54,820 bases of DNA from Clostridia bacterium (GCA_017531505.1 JAFXKX010000003.1:1-54820), one strand, 5' to 3'. Shown: positions 24,028 through 33,799, numbered from the stretch's first letter. The notes: generated by a model not told the origin, from the sequence alone. Numbers and translations: made by a program.

Positions 24028-26478
24028 ATGTTTGAAAAACTCAAACACAGATATATCACATGCCTGGTGTTGATATTGCTGCTGTTCTCACTGATCACAG
24101 TGCAGATGTATGTGCTGGTAGGTAAAGGCGAGCAAAAGAATACCGCAGGAAATCAAGCCTGTGTTTCTGTGCCCGGCAAACGCGGCTCTATTTATGATAC
24201 CAACGGGGTGGCGCTGGCATACGATAAAGAAAGTTATGCAGTCACATTTTATCGGGATCCGGCCAATAATGCCTCCAGCGACCGTGCCAATTATACGCAA
24301 ATACTCATGCGTACCATCGGCATTCTGGAGGAAAACGGCGATAAAGTGATCGATACATTTCTTATCGTCAGAGATGAGCAAGGAAATTTTGACTATAACA
24401 TCAGTAAAGAACTAAGTGAAGAGACGCGCAAAGAGCGTATAGAATCGTGGTGTGCCAATATGCAGATCGCCGATGCGGATATGGAAGCGGAGGATATATA
24501 CTATGATCTGCGCAACCGTTTCCGTATTCCCGAAGAATTGGACTACACAGAGGCGCGGAAACTGTTGTCTATCTGGCAGGAAGTACAGATGAATATGTAT
24601 CGTTCCTATGTCAAGGTAACGATCGCAGAGAATATCAGCGAGGAATCTGTCTATCAGCTGGAGACCCGCGCCAACGAACTGACAGGCGTGGAGATCGCGG
24701 AAAGTTACACGCGTTACTATCCCAAACAATCTACGGCGGCGCATATTTTGGGATATCTTGGCCGTATTGTCGATGCAGATGAATTGAAAGAAAAGCGGGA
24801 ACTGGGATATACCGCGGAAAATCTGGTGGGTAAAGTAGGCATCGAAGCAACGATGGAAAAATACCTCACCGGTTGTATTACAGAGCGTCAGGGTAAAAAA
24901 GTATACAAACTCAGCGAGGCAGGCAGTATCGTAGAGCAGATCGGCTATACAGCGCCTTCGCAGGGGGACAGCGTTGTGCTGACCATTGATATCGGTCTGC
25001 AGGAAGTGACTGAGGAAGCCCTTGCCGCAAATGTGCAGAAGATTCGTCAGGAACAAGAACAGGATTACGCCGAAAATCAGGATAAATATGACAAACTGCT
25101 GGAGCAGCGCAGCGTCAAGGAACTTTCTTTGGCGAATGCGGGTGCGGCGATCGTTATGGAGGTCGATACCGGTAATGTACTGGCAATGGCCAGCTACCCT
25201 TCCTATGACCTCAATCTGTTTACCGGCGGCATATCGGATAAGGATTATCAGGCGCTGCTGGATCAAGAAGGATCTCCGTTGTTTAACAACGCCATCTCTT
25301 CCACTTCTACGCCCGGCTCTATCTTTAAGATGGCAACGGCGGTAGCAGGCTTGATGGAAGGTGAGATCACCGTCAATACCACCATTGTAGACAAAGGTCC
25401 CTATGATAAATATGTGCAGGACGGCAGTGATGCACCTGCCTGCTGGGTCAAGCCCAATTACAGCAGCCATGGGCGTCAGACGGTTGTCGAAGCCTTGAAA
25501 AACAGCTGTAACTACTTCTTCTTTGAGGTGGCAGACCGTCTGGGTATCGATCGTCTGAGCAACTGGGTAGGCAGATTGGGTCTGACCTCCAAGACGAATA
25601 TTCAGTTGACCGGTGAAGCGGTCGGCTGGATTGGCGGACCGGAGATACTGTATGACAGTTCCAAACCGATTGATGAACAAAAAACCTATAAACCGCTATT
25701 GGTCTATAATAAACTGATCACACAGCTGGAGGCGTTTGGTGAAGAGCGCGGTGTAGTGTATACAGAAGAGCAACTTTCGGAAGCGGCTTTGGCGTTGGTA
25801 AAATTGGTAGAACTGCAGAATCTGACGATCGGACCGCAAATCCGTCAGGTGTTGAGTGATAAACTGGATATCCCTGAAAATGTATCCCGTCAGCGTGGCT
25901 GGACCAGCGAGATCATGAGTACACTGATCGAATTGATCTGGACAGCGACAGATACGGCAACGCAGGGCATCGGTGTTACGCCTACACAGTTGACGCCGAT
26001 TGCGATCTCCAGATACCTGTGCGCTATCAGTAACGGCGGTAAGGTATATGATGCCAATATCATCGATAAGGTCATCAGTGCAGACGGTACGGTCGTGCTG
26101 GAGAATGAACCGGTGCTGGTAGAAGATCTGCAGTTGCCCGAGTCTTACTCGGATGCGATCATGGAAGGCATGGAGCAGGTTGTGTCCTGGGAAAACAGAG
26201 GTACGGCGGGTTCTGCATTTGCCGGATTCAAATATCAGAATATTCTGGCAGGAAAGACGGGAACGGCGCCGATATCCAATATCGACCTGGAAGACAATAT
26301 TTGGTTCTGTCTGGTGGCACCCAAAGATGATCCGGAAATCGCGGTCGTATTGTTTGTGCCCAACGGACTGAGTGATTGTAAGTTGTATGATACTGCAAAG
26401 GCCATCATCACTTATTATTTCGATCAAAAAGAAATGCAGACGGGCAGCGCTTATGTAGAGGGTGATCTGTTATACTGA
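24028..26478 (+). CDS. mrdA: Penicillin-binding protein 2 (elongation transpeptidase)
   Basis: The 816-residue class B PBP has one N-terminal membrane anchor (about residues 13-32), a dimerisation/pedestal region, then the transpeptidase domain. Active-site motifs are SIFK (Ser near residue 431 in STPGSIFKM), SCN near residue 492, and KTG near residue 741 (AGKTGTAP). It cross-links lateral wall peptidoglycan with RodA as glycosyltransferase. The long stretch between SCN and KTG is partly charged and helical, an insert seen in clostridial PBP2. It follows mreD by twelve bases. Confidence 0.94.
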   Translation: MFEKLKHRYITCLVLILLLFSLITVQMYVLVGKGEQKNTAGNQACVSVPGKRGSIYDTNGVALAYDKESYAVTFYRDPANNASSDRANYTQILMRTIGILEENGDKVIDTFLIVRDEQGNFDYNISKELSEETRKERIESWCANMQIADADMEAEDIYYDLRNRFRIPEELDYTEARKLLSIWQEVQMNMYRSYVKVTIAENISEESVYQLETRANELTGVEIAESYTRYYPKQSTAAHILGYLGRIVDADELKEKRELGYTAENLVGKVGIEATMEKYLTGCITERQGKKVYKLSEAGSIVEQIGYTAPSQGDSVVLTIDIGLQEVTEEALAANVQKIRQEQEQDYAENQDKYDKLLEQRSVKELSLANAGAAIVMEVDTGNVLAMASYPSYDLNLFTGGISDKDYQALLDQEGSPLFNNAISSTSTPGSIFKMATAVAGLMEGEITVNTTIVDKGPYDKYVQDGSDAPACWVKPNYSSHGRQTVVEALKNSCNYFFFEVADRLGIDRLSNWVGRLGLTSKTNIQLTGEAVGWIGGPEILYDSSKPIDEQKTYKPLLVYNKLITQLEAFGEERGVVYTEEQLSEAALALVKLVELQNLTIGPQIRQVLSDKLDIPENVSRQRGWTSEIMSTLIELIWTATDTATQGIGVTPTQLTPIAISRYLCAISNGGKVYDANIIDKVISADGTVVLENEPVLVEDLQLPESYSDAIMEGMEQVVSWENRGTAGSAFAGFKYQNILAGKTGTAPISNIDLEDNIWFCLVAPKDDPEIAVVLFVPNGLSDCKLYDTAKAIITYYFDQKEMQTGSAYVEGDLLY

Positions 26479-26561
26479 TCGTATACGTGTGCAGCGCTGC
26501 CGGTAAGACTCTGTCAAGAGATACGGCAGATATCACGCAATGCGATGTTGCTGAAAATAAG

Positions 26562-26594
26562 GCAGCCGGTGCAAAGCATCGGCTGTTTTGTTTG
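26562..26594 (+). terminator. Terminator after mrdA
   Basis: CAGCCGGTGC pairs with GCATCGGCTG (one G-T pair) around AAA, followed by TTTTGTTT. It ends the mreCD-mrdA unit. Confidence 0.82.
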
Positions 26595-26624
26595 TAAAGG
26601 GGATAGGATAAACAGAAGGTGACC

Positions 26625-26653
26625 TTGCAGTCAAAGGGGATATGTTGTATAAT
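26625..26653 (+). promoter_or_regulatory. Promoter of minCDE
   Basis: TTGCAG (26625-26630) and a perfect TATAAT (26648-26653) are 17 bases apart. Confidence 0.8.
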
Positions 26654-26697
26654 AAATCGATAAGATTACCGTAAGGTACGGAGGGAGGAAACCCGAT

Positions 26698-27300
26698 TTG
26701 TTGAATATCAAAAGCGCCGGAGATGCGCTGGAATTTTGGGTAGAAAAGGGTGCCCCCTATGGGCAAGTATGGGAGATTTTGTGCGAAAAAATGGAGACGA
26801 TGCGGGGGTTCTATAAAGGATCTTCGATGCCGGCACTGTTTTTCGGCAAAAAATATACAGAATACCAGAAGCAGGAGATCCGTTCTTATTTGCAGCGCGA
26901 TATCGGCATTCGTACGGTGATTTTCCCGGATGATGAAGATATTGTAGAAATGGAAAAAGAAGAACCGGTAGTGATCCAGCCGAAAGATAAATTCTTTCAG
27001 GGGACACTGCGCAGCGGTCAGCGGCTGGAGAGCGAAGGCAATATTATCGTAGTCGGAGATGTCAACGCCGGAGCGGAACTGATCGCCGACGGAAATATCG
27101 TGGTATTCGGCAAATTAAGAGGTTTGGCACATGCGGGCGCCATGGGGCGTACCGATGTGATCATTGCGGCAAACGGCTTGATTCCGCAGCAGGTGCGTAT
27201 CGGTGGAAAAATCGCGATCATCCCCGCCGGACGCCACCTGGATGGCCCCGAGATCGTACGTATCCGGGACGGAAAGATTATCGTGGATTCGATGAGTTAA
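26698..27300 (+). CDS. minC: Septum site-determining protein MinC
   Basis: The 200-residue protein has a short N-terminal domain and the right-handed beta-helix C-domain of MinC (from about residue 100): GTLRSGQRLESEGNIIVVGDVNAG, then GNIVVFGKLRGLAHAGAMG, the conserved MinD- and FtsZ-interacting region. It blocks FtsZ assembly near the poles. The start is TTG, fixed by GGAGGGAGGAA about eight bases upstream; a second TTG follows directly. minD and minE follow in the same message. Confidence 0.9.
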   Translation: MLNIKSAGDALEFWVEKGAPYGQVWEILCEKMETMRGFYKGSSMPALFFGKKYTEYQKQEIRSYLQRDIGIRTVIFPDDEDIVEMEKEEPVVIQPKDKFFQGTLRSGQRLESEGNIIVVGDVNAGAELIADGNIVVFGKLRGLAHAGAMGRTDVIIAANGLIPQQVRIGGKIAIIPAGRHLDGPEIVRIRDGKIIVDSMS

Positions 27301-27319
27301 TGTGAGAGGAGCAGACAAA

Positions 27320-28117
27320 ATGCAGAATGTAATCGTAGTCACATCCGGTAAGGGTGGTGTAGGTAAAACCACTACTTCCGCAAATATCGGTGTAGGGTTG
27401 GTCCGTGAAGGCCATAAAGTTGTATTGGTAGATACCGATATCGGTCTGCGCAATCTGGATGTGGTACTGGGTTTGGAAAACCGCATTGTATATGACTTGG
27501 TAGATGTTGTGGAGGGTACCTGCCGCTTGAAGCAGGCGCTGATCAAAGATAAGCGTTATGACGGCTTGTTCCTGCTGCCCGCAGCACAGACCAGAGATAA
27601 GATGGCAGTATCTCCCGATCAGATGAAGGTGCTGATCGAGGATCTGGAAAAGGAATTTGATTATATCATCATCGACTGTCCTGCAGGTATTGAGCAGGGC
27701 TTCAAAAATGCAGTAGCAGGTGCGAAGAGCGCTATCGTGGTCACGGTGCCGGAAGTGTCTTCCGTACGAGATGCAGACCGTATTATCGGGCTGTTGTCCG
27801 CAAGCGAGATCGATGATGTTAAGCTGCTGGTAAACCGTATGCGTCCTGATCTGGCAAAGAAGGGTGATATGCTCTCTATCGATGACGTGATCGAGATTTT
27901 GGGCGTAGGCCTTATTGGCGTGATCCCGGAGGATGAGATGATATTCCGTGCAAGCAATCTGGGCGAGCCCGCAGTAGGCGATGACAAATCCAAAGCCGGC
28001 GCTGCATACCGTGCGACCGTAAAACGTATTATGGGTGAAGATATCCCGATCGGTGTGTTTGAGGAAAAGGACGGTTTCCTGGCGAAGGTCAAGAAACTTT
28101 TTGGCGGAAATCGCTGA
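27320..28117 (+). CDS. minD: Septum site-determining ATPase MinD
   Basis: The 265-residue ATPase has the deviant Walker A motif GKGGVGKTT (near residue 10) with the signature Lys, the switch DTDIGLRNLD and the DCPAGIE Walker B region, plus a C-terminal amphipathic helix (FLAKVKKLF) for membrane binding. It recruits MinC to the membrane. GAGGAG precedes the ATG; the gap to minE is 17 bases. Confidence 0.96.
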   Translation: MQNVIVVTSGKGGVGKTTTSANIGVGLVREGHKVVLVDTDIGLRNLDVVLGLENRIVYDLVDVVEGTCRLKQALIKDKRYDGLFLLPAAQTRDKMAVSPDQMKVLIEDLEKEFDYIIIDCPAGIEQGFKNAVAGAKSAIVVTVPEVSSVRDADRIIGLLSASEIDDVKLLVNRMRPDLAKKGDMLSIDDVIEILGVGLIGVIPEDEMIFRASNLGEPAVGDDKSKAGAAYRATVKRIMGEDIPIGVFEEKDGFLAKVKKLFGGNR

Positions 28118-28134
28118 ACGGGGAGGTAGTTAGC

Positions 28135-28422
28135 ATGGGCCTTTTCGGTAAAAAAAGAGAAAGAAGCAGTTCCATCGCAAAAGACAGATTAAAGCTGGTG
28201 TTGGTGTATGACCGTACCGGTACTTCTTCCAATAATGCGATGATCGAGATGATGAAGCGCGATATTCTGCGTGTGATCAGTGAATATATCGAGATCGATG
28301 AAGATGAGTTTGAACTGGATATTAAGAACTCCGCTATGGGCGGCGAAGGAACGGTCACTTCCGAAATCGTGGCCAATATCCCGATCAAACGTATCAAGCG
28401 GATGTCGAGAAATCAATACTAA
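28135..28422 (+). CDS. minE: Cell division topological specificity factor MinE
   Basis: The 95-residue protein has the MinE layout: an N-terminal membrane-targeting helix (MGLFGKKRERSSSIAKDRLK), the MinD-contact segment LKLVLVYDRT, and the beta-rich C-domain (ISEYIEIDEDEFELDI). It stimulates MinD ATPase and sets mid-cell division by oscillation. Gram-positive species with minE are mostly Clostridia, consistent with the rest of the window. Confidence 0.95.
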   Translation: MGLFGKKRERSSSIAKDRLKLVLVYDRTGTSSNNAMIEMMKRDILRVISEYIEIDEDEFELDIKNSAMGGEGTVTSEIVANIPIKRIKRMSRNQY

Positions 28423-28429
28423 GCAGAAA

Positions 28430-28460
28430 GATACCGGCAACGCAGTTTGCCGGTATTCTT
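28430..28460 (+). terminator. Hairpin after minE
   Basis: ATACCGGCAA pairs with TTGCCGGTAT around CGCAG. The T run (TCTT) is weak, so some read-through into rodA is likely. Confidence 0.65.
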
Positions 28461-28481
28461 ACATACAGAACAGGAGGTACC

Positions 28482-29657
28482 ATGGAGGTATCAAAAAATA
28501 AAGTGATCCGCAGGATCGACTGGATCACCGTGGCGCTGACATTGGGGTTATCTGTTTTTGGAGTGATCTGTATTGCCAGCGCAACTTCGCAGGGATTTGA
28601 GGAAGATCAGCCGTTTATGGCGTATCTGGGTACGCTGTTTACCGGCAATGCGGTAAAGCAGCTGATTTTCTTGGCATTATCCATTGCGCTCGGTATTGCG
28701 ATCATGTTTGTGGACTACAATAATATCCGGGATTTTTCCGCGATTATTCTGTGGGTCGCAGCAGGTGTGCTGGTGGCAGTGCGTTTGTTTGGATCCAATC
28801 AGCGCGGCCTGACGGGATGGTTCTATTTTGATGCATTGGGTGTGGGCATACAGCCTGCGGAATTCTGCAAATTGGCGGCGATCCTTGTATTTGCAAATGA
28901 GTTTGCAAAAAAGACAGAAGGGCGCAGCATCGGTATCGCAAAATTCAGCGAACTTTGGCCGATCCTTTGGAAATGCGGTATGTTGGCCGGCTTGGTCATC
29001 ATTCAGCCGGACTTTGGTACGGCGATGATCTATATCACCATCGCGATCGCATTGCTGTTTATGGCGAAAACCAGTTTCAAGGTACTGGGTCCGCTGATCG
29101 GCGGCGGTCTGGCAAGTTTGCCGCTGTTATGGATGCTGCTGACGCCGGAACAGAAAAACAGAGTTTATGTATTTCTGGATCCTACATTGGATCCTGAAGG
29201 CGCAGGGTATAATGTGCTGCGTGCAAAAAGTGTCAGCAGTTCCGGTGGTATGTGGGGCAAAGGTTTGTTTTCCAAAGAATTGCTGACGCAGCGTAATAAT
29301 TATTTGCCGGAAGAACATACAGATTTTATTTTCTCTTCCACGTGTGAAGCCATTGGTTTTATAGGTGCACTGCTGCTGACATTGGCATATATCCTGCTGA
29401 TCGTACGGCTGTTCTATTTGTCTATGCGGGCAAAAGATGACTATGGCAGCTATATTGTTATGGGTGTGGCGTTTATGCTGCTCTTCCACTTTGTTGAAAA
29501 TGTAGGTATGAATATCGGCATTATGCCGGTTACCGGTATCCCGCTGCCTATGCTCAGTTATGGCGGATCCAATCTGATGACTACGCTGTTCGGTATAGGA
29601 TTGGCGCTCAATGTGGATATGCGGCGAGCCAGAAATAATAAACTGCAGATAAGATAA
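28482..29657 (+). CDS. rodA: Rod shape-determining glycosyltransferase RodA (SEDS family)
   Basis: The 391-residue SEDS protein has about ten hydrophobic helices and family motifs such as GWFYFDALGVGIQPAEFCK, FGTAMIY and VGMNIGIMPVTGIPLPMLSYGGS, the last being the classic RodA/FtsW C-terminal signature. It polymerises lipid II and works with PBP2 (mrdA, upstream). CAGGAGG precedes the ATG. Confidence 0.94.
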   Translation: MEVSKNKVIRRIDWITVALTLGLSVFGVICIASATSQGFEEDQPFMAYLGTLFTGNAVKQLIFLALSIALGIAIMFVDYNNIRDFSAIILWVAAGVLVAVRLFGSNQRGLTGWFYFDALGVGIQPAEFCKLAAILVFANEFAKKTEGRSIGIAKFSELWPILWKCGMLAGLVIIQPDFGTAMIYITIAIALLFMAKTSFKVLGPLIGGGLASLPLLWMLLTPEQKNRVYVFLDPTLDPEGAGYNVLRAKSVSSSGGMWGKGLFSKELLTQRNNYLPEEHTDFIFSSTCEAIGFIGALLLTLAYILLIVRLFYLSMRAKDDYGSYIVMGVAFMLLFHFVENVGMNIGIMPVTGIPLPMLSYGGSNLMTTLFGIGLALNVDMRRARNNKLQIR

Positions 29658-29719
29658 TCGATACTATTTTTATTGCCGCGGCCATATACATTAGTGAAAA
29701 CCGATGTGGAGGCTATGGC

Positions 29720-30367
29720 ATGTATAAAGATTATAAAAACGACCGATCTTTTCGTACTTCGACCAGACAGAGCAGTTATGCCCGTGTTTCGGCGGCTGCG
29801 GAAAACAGGCAGAAGGAACAGCAGCAGGAACGGGCATGGACGCGCTTTTTTGACTATGGCAAGCAGCTGCCGTCTGTTTACCGGAAACTGATATCCCGTG
29901 CGGCGGTTTGTCTGCTGCTTGTGTTGGGCCTGTTTGGCGTGAAGGCGCTCAATGATGCGGCAACACAGCAGCCGGAACAAGAATTGGGCCGTCTGCAATT
30001 TGTGGGGACAGAGCAAACCGCGCAGTACAGTTTGCCGATGGAAGGCGAAGTGGTGCAGACATTTGCCGAAAGTGACCGGGAAGTAGCGATCAAAGGGGCG
30101 GATCTGGCGGAGGTAAAGGCGATCCTGCAGGGGACGGTAATACGTACATCTCCGGATAGTATTGTGGTCAACAATGACAACGGTACGCAGACGACTTATA
30201 CAGGTATCCGGCCGCAGGTATTGGCTGGGGATACGGTACAGAGCGCACAGGTGATCGGTCTGCTCGATGAAGAAGTGTTGTGCCTGGAGACGGTCAGCGG
30301 TATCGGCTATGTGGACTCGCTGGATGAAGTGCAGTTACGGCAGGCAGGAGCGCAGATTGAGCAGTAA
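29720..30367 (+). CDS. SpoIVFA-like degenerate M23 membrane protein
   Basis: The 215-residue protein has a cytoplasmic N-terminus rich in charged and polar residues, one transmembrane helix (about residues 60-78), and an extracytoplasmic LytM-like domain. The peptidase metal motifs are missing: the place of the HxH strand reads NNDNGTQTTY, so it is probably not an enzyme. Its position just before spoIVFB and after rodA is that of SpoIVFA, which holds and inhibits the intramembrane protease. TGGAGG lies upstream. Name rests mainly on gene order. Confidence 0.72.
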   Translation: MYKDYKNDRSFRTSTRQSSYARVSAAAENRQKEQQQERAWTRFFDYGKQLPSVYRKLISRAAVCLLLVLGLFGVKALNDAATQQPEQELGRLQFVGTEQTAQYSLPMEGEVVQTFAESDREVAIKGADLAEVKAILQGTVIRTSPDSIVVNNDNGTQTTYTGIRPQVLAGDTVQSAQVIGLLDEEVLCLETVSGIGYVDSLDEVQLRQAGAQIEQ

Positions 30368-31286
30368 ACGAATTAGGGAAAAACTATGGATCGATCCATT
30401 GTTTTTCCCTTTGTTTTTATGGATGTGCTTCCGTCAGGGGGCAGGTGCGACGGGGGCGTTTGTATTCAGTTTTTTATTACATGAAGGGGCGCATATTCTG
30501 TTGGCGCGGGCTTTCGGGCTGAAATTGCAGTGCTTGGAGATCTACCCGTTTGGTTGTGCTGCCCGTTTTCCCGGATTGATCTTTTGTAACAACTATGCTG
30601 AACTGTTGGTTGCGGCAGCCGGTCCTGCTGTCAATATAGTAGCGGCTGCGGTCATTCTGATATGGGGCGAAGGCCATGCATTTTTGAACGCTCTCTGCAA
30701 AGCAAATATAGCGATGGCGGCGGTTAATTTGCTGCCGATATTACCGTTGGATGGCGGACGCATCTTTTGTGCGGCGGCATCCATTGTGCTGAACGAACGG
30801 CGGGCAATACGCCTGAGCGTATGGATCGGGGTATTGGCAGCGATCGGCTTTGTGGGAACGGGGATCTATATGTGGGCCTGCGGTTATGAGAACCTCTCAT
30901 TGCTGAGCATGGGGGTAATGCTGCTGATCGCTTCCTGCAAAACACAGCGGCTGCAGGCGGCAAAGCGTGGACATATACTGCTGAATCGCAGCAAGATCGG
31001 TGAATATGGACCGGTGCCGGTGAGGATGGTTGCGCTGCCACGCAGCGAGAGCGTGGGCAAGGCTCTCATGCAGATGCATCAGCGGGCATATAATATGGTC
31101 TGTATACTGGATGAGTCCGGCCGTGCCTGCGGCATGGTCGATGAGGTAACGCTGAGTGAGTATGCAATACGCTGCGGTACAGACCGGAAATTGTATATGT
31201 TATCCGAAAAAGGCTTGACAACAGGCGTTGACCGTATGCAGGACAGATGTTATAATAAAAGGCAATGCTTTTTACAACAAAAGTGA
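30357..31286 (+). CDS. spoIVFB: SpoIVFB-type site-2 intramembrane metalloprotease
   Basis: The 309-residue M50 protease has the zinc motif HEGAH in a membrane helix (FSFLLHEGAHILLAR) and the second motif NLLPILPLDGGR (LDG with Asp ligand), then a CBS-like C-terminal domain. In sporulation such proteases cleave pro-sigma-K in the mother cell. The start is TTG at 30357, chosen because AGGAG lies seven bases before it; this overlaps the previous gene by eleven bases, so translation is coupled. A strong promoter for the next gene is embedded in its last 60 bases. Confidence 0.85.
   Translation: MSSKRIREKLWIDPLFFPLFLWMCFRQGAGATGAFVFSFLLHEGAHILLARAFGLKLQCLEIYPFGCAARFPGLIFCNNYAELLVAAAGPAVNIVAAAVILIWGEGHAFLNALCKANIAMAAVNLLPILPLDGGRIFCAAASIVLNERRAIRLSVWIGVLAAIGFVGTGIYMWACGYENLSLLSMGVMLLIASCKTQRLQAAKRGHILLNRSKIGEYGPVPVRMVALPRSESVGKALMQMHQRAYNMVCILDESGRACGMVDEVTLSEYAIRCGTDRKLYMLSEKGLTTGVDRMQDRCYNKRQCFLQQK
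31228..31256 (+). promoter_or_regulatory. Promoter inside the spoIVFB 3' end
   Basis: TTGACC (31228-31233) and a perfect TATAAT (31251-31256) are 17 bases apart, 50 bases before the radical SAM gene. Confidence 0.72.
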
Positions 31287-31304
31287 GAATAGGAGAATAT
31301 ACCT

Positions 31305-33122
31305 TTGATCGATACAGCTAAATTGGATCAGATTCTTCCGCTGGTAGAAAAACCGGGTAGATATATCGGAAATGAATTGGGGTGTGTGAAAAAATCACAG
31401 GACCTCCCCATTCGCTTTCTTTTCGCATTCCCAGATGTATATGAAGTGGGCATGTCGCATTTGGGCAGCACCATTTTATATCACCTGACCAATGAACGGG
31501 AAGATACTTATGCAGAGCGTACTTACGCGCCTTTCCCGGATATGCAGGAGCAGATGATCAAAGCAGGGATTCCCCTGTATTCTCTGGAAACATATACCGA
31601 AGCATCGGCTTTTGATATTATTGGGTTTAACCTGTCTTATGAGATGTGTTATACAACGGTGCTTTCCATGCTGGATCTGGCCGGGATTCCGCTGCTGGCG
31701 GCAGACCGTAAGGACAGCCCGATCATTATGGCGGGCGGTACCTGTACCTACAATCCCGAGCCGCTGGCTGATTTTATCGATTTGTTTGTCATCGGTGAAG
31801 GAGAAGAGGTCAATAACGAACTGTTGGATCTGTATGCAGAGCATAAACGCAAGGGTCTGGATAAACAGGCGTTTTTGAAAGATGCCTCTGCGATCCCCGG
31901 CGTATATGTACCTTCTTTGGTGGAAGTGACTTATCACGAAGACGGTACGGTCGCAAAGATCGCAGGAGAGAATCTGCCTGTACGCAAGCGCTTTATCGAA
32001 AATATGGATACGGCGTATTACCCCGAGAAACTGATCGTACCCAATGTAGAGATCGTACACGATCGTGTGGTGCTGGAGATTTTCCGTGGTTGTACCCGTG
32101 GCTGCAGATTCTGTCAGGCCGGCTTTATTTATCGTCCTGTCCGCGAAAAAAATCTGGAGACACTTATGGCACAGGCGCATCGCCTGATCGCAGCATCCGG
32201 TTATGACGAAATGTCGCTGTCTTCGCTGAGTTCCGGCGATTACAGCTGTATTGAAGAATTGTCTGTCCGTTTGCTGGACGAACTGAAGGATAAACACGTC
32301 AGCCCGTCGCTGCCTTCTTTGCGGGTAGACTCTTTCCAGAAAGAATATGCGCAAAAAATGCAGAATGCCCGCAAATCCGGCTTTACCTTTGCTCCGGAGG
32401 CAGGTACGCAGCGCCTGAGAGATGTTATCAATAAAAACGTGACGGAGGAGGATATCCTGCGTGGTGTGGGCTACGCATTTGAGAGCGGTGCCAGCACTGT
32501 AAAGTTGTACTTCATGATCGGTTTGCCTACGGAGACCTTTGAAGATCTGGACGGTATGGTGGAATTGGTCGGCAAGATCCGCGATGTATATTACAAACTG
32601 CCCAAAGAGCAGAGAAACGGTATGCTCAAGATCAATGTCAGTGCTTCTTCCTTTGTACCCAAGCCGTTTACGCCCTTCCAGTGGGAGCCGCAGAACGATA
32701 CTGAACTGCTTCACGAAAAGCAGCGTTATTTGCGTGAAAAATTCAAGGGGATGAAGGGTGTGCGCTTTGCACACCATGAGACGCCCATCAGCTTCCTCGA
32801 GGCCGTATTTGCACGCGGTGACCGTCGCCTTGGCAAAGTACTGCTGTATGCACGGCAGGCGGGTTCTCAGTTTGACAGCTGGCAGGATCACTTTAATCTG
32901 GATTGGTACACCGAAGCCTTTGAGAAGGCGGGGATCGATCCGAAATTCTATGCATATCGCGAGCGCTCTTTGGATGAACTGATGCCGTGGGATCATATCC
33001 ACTGTGGTGTGACCAATGAATTTATGCTGAGGGAACTCAGACGTGCGAAGGCGGGCAAGACGACCCCTGACTGCAGACAGGGCTGTTTGCGCTGTGGATT
33101 TGAAGGAGTGTGCGGCAAATGA
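31305..33122 (+). CDS. Radical SAM protein of the TIGR03960 family
   Basis: The 605-residue protein has a B12-binding-like N-terminal part and a radical SAM core with the CTRGCRFC motif (Cys-x3-Cys-x2-Cys) near residue 265, then FAPEAGTQRLRD and a C-terminal region ending in a Cys-rich tail (CRQGCLRCGFEGVCGK). The family is always found with the DUF2344 protein encoded next; the modified substrate is not known. The start is a TTG with AGGAG upstream. The ATGA overlap with the next gene shows tight coupling. Confidence 0.9.
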   Translation: MIDTAKLDQILPLVEKPGRYIGNELGCVKKSQDLPIRFLFAFPDVYEVGMSHLGSTILYHLTNEREDTYAERTYAPFPDMQEQMIKAGIPLYSLETYTEASAFDIIGFNLSYEMCYTTVLSMLDLAGIPLLAADRKDSPIIMAGGTCTYNPEPLADFIDLFVIGEGEEVNNELLDLYAEHKRKGLDKQAFLKDASAIPGVYVPSLVEVTYHEDGTVAKIAGENLPVRKRFIENMDTAYYPEKLIVPNVEIVHDRVVLEIFRGCTRGCRFCQAGFIYRPVREKNLETLMAQAHRLIAASGYDEMSLSSLSSGDYSCIEELSVRLLDELKDKHVSPSLPSLRVDSFQKEYAQKMQNARKSGFTFAPEAGTQRLRDVINKNVTEEDILRGVGYAFESGASTVKLYFMIGLPTETFEDLDGMVELVGKIRDVYYKLPKEQRNGMLKINVSASSFVPKPFTPFQWEPQNDTELLHEKQRYLREKFKGMKGVRFAHHETPISFLEAVFARGDRRLGKVLLYARQAGSQFDSWQDHFNLDWYTEAFEKAGIDPKFYAYRERSLDELMPWDHIHCGVTNEFMLRELRRAKAGKTTPDCRQGCLRCGFEGVCGK

Positions 33123-33787
33123 GAATTTGTGTGAAATTTTCCCGGGAGGGATTCAGTAAATATCTGGCACATCTGGATATGCAGCGTATGTTCGTGCGTG
33201 CGATCAAACGGGCAGATCTGCCTGCGAAATATTCCGCAGGTTTCAACCCGCATATGAATATTTCTTTTGCATATCCGCTGGGTGTCGGGATCGAGACACG
33301 CGGAGACTATCTGGAGTTTTTTACAACAGAGGATATCGACATTGCTGCGGCAGAGCAGGCGCTGCGTTTGCAGATGCCGGAAGGTTTTGGCGTACAGGCA
33401 ATGGGTGAACTGGATGAAAAAACCGGTAAACTGATGGCGTTGACGCAGCAGGCAGAGTACAGGCTGGAAGGCTTTTGCCCGGAATTTGCCGCGTGGGTGC
33501 AGGCGTTTTTGCAAAAAGACAGTTATATGGTCGAGCGGGAACGGAAAGGCAAAGTGCGGACCATAGATATCCGCCCTATGGTGAAAGAATGTGTGTTTTT
33601 GGAGGACGGTGCGATCCGCCTGAGAGTAGATAACTCCGGCAGTGCATCGCTGAATCCGACACTTTTACTGAAGGCGGCCGCAAAAGAATCCGGCAAAGAC
33701 GAAATGCGTGCACGCATTATTCGTATGGAATTGTATACGGTGACGGAAGATGGAGCGTTGCAGCCCATTACCGCACTGTTCGCGTAA
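33119..33787 (+). CDS. TIGR03936/DUF2344 partner of the radical SAM protein
   Basis: The 222-residue protein starts RICVKFSREGFSKYLAHLDMQRMF and has PAKYSAGFNPHMNISFAYPLGVG, both typical of the DUF2344/TIGR03936 family, whose members pair with TIGR03960 proteins. In some organisms the two are fused. It shares four bases (ATGA) with the gene before. It is followed by RNase E/G after 12 bases, the usual order in Clostridia, which suggests a link to RNA or ribosome maturation. Confidence 0.88.
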   Translation: MRICVKFSREGFSKYLAHLDMQRMFVRAIKRADLPAKYSAGFNPHMNISFAYPLGVGIETRGDYLEFFTTEDIDIAAAEQALRLQMPEGFGVQAMGELDEKTGKLMALTQQAEYRLEGFCPEFAAWVQAFLQKDSYMVERERKGKVRTIDIRPMVKECVFLEDGAIRLRVDNSGSASLNPTLLLKAAAKESGKDEMRARIIRMELYTVTEDGALQPITALFA

Positions 33788-33799
33788 GGAAGATAAAAA

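Noticed and set aside
30267..30356. Upstream extension of spoIVFB
   Set aside because: It would overlap the SpoIVFA-like gene by 100 bases; the TTG at 30357 has a well-spaced AGGAG.
31476..33002. Antisense 508-codon frame opposite the TIGR03960 gene
   Set aside because: No ribosome site, no motif and a complete radical SAM gene on the other strand.
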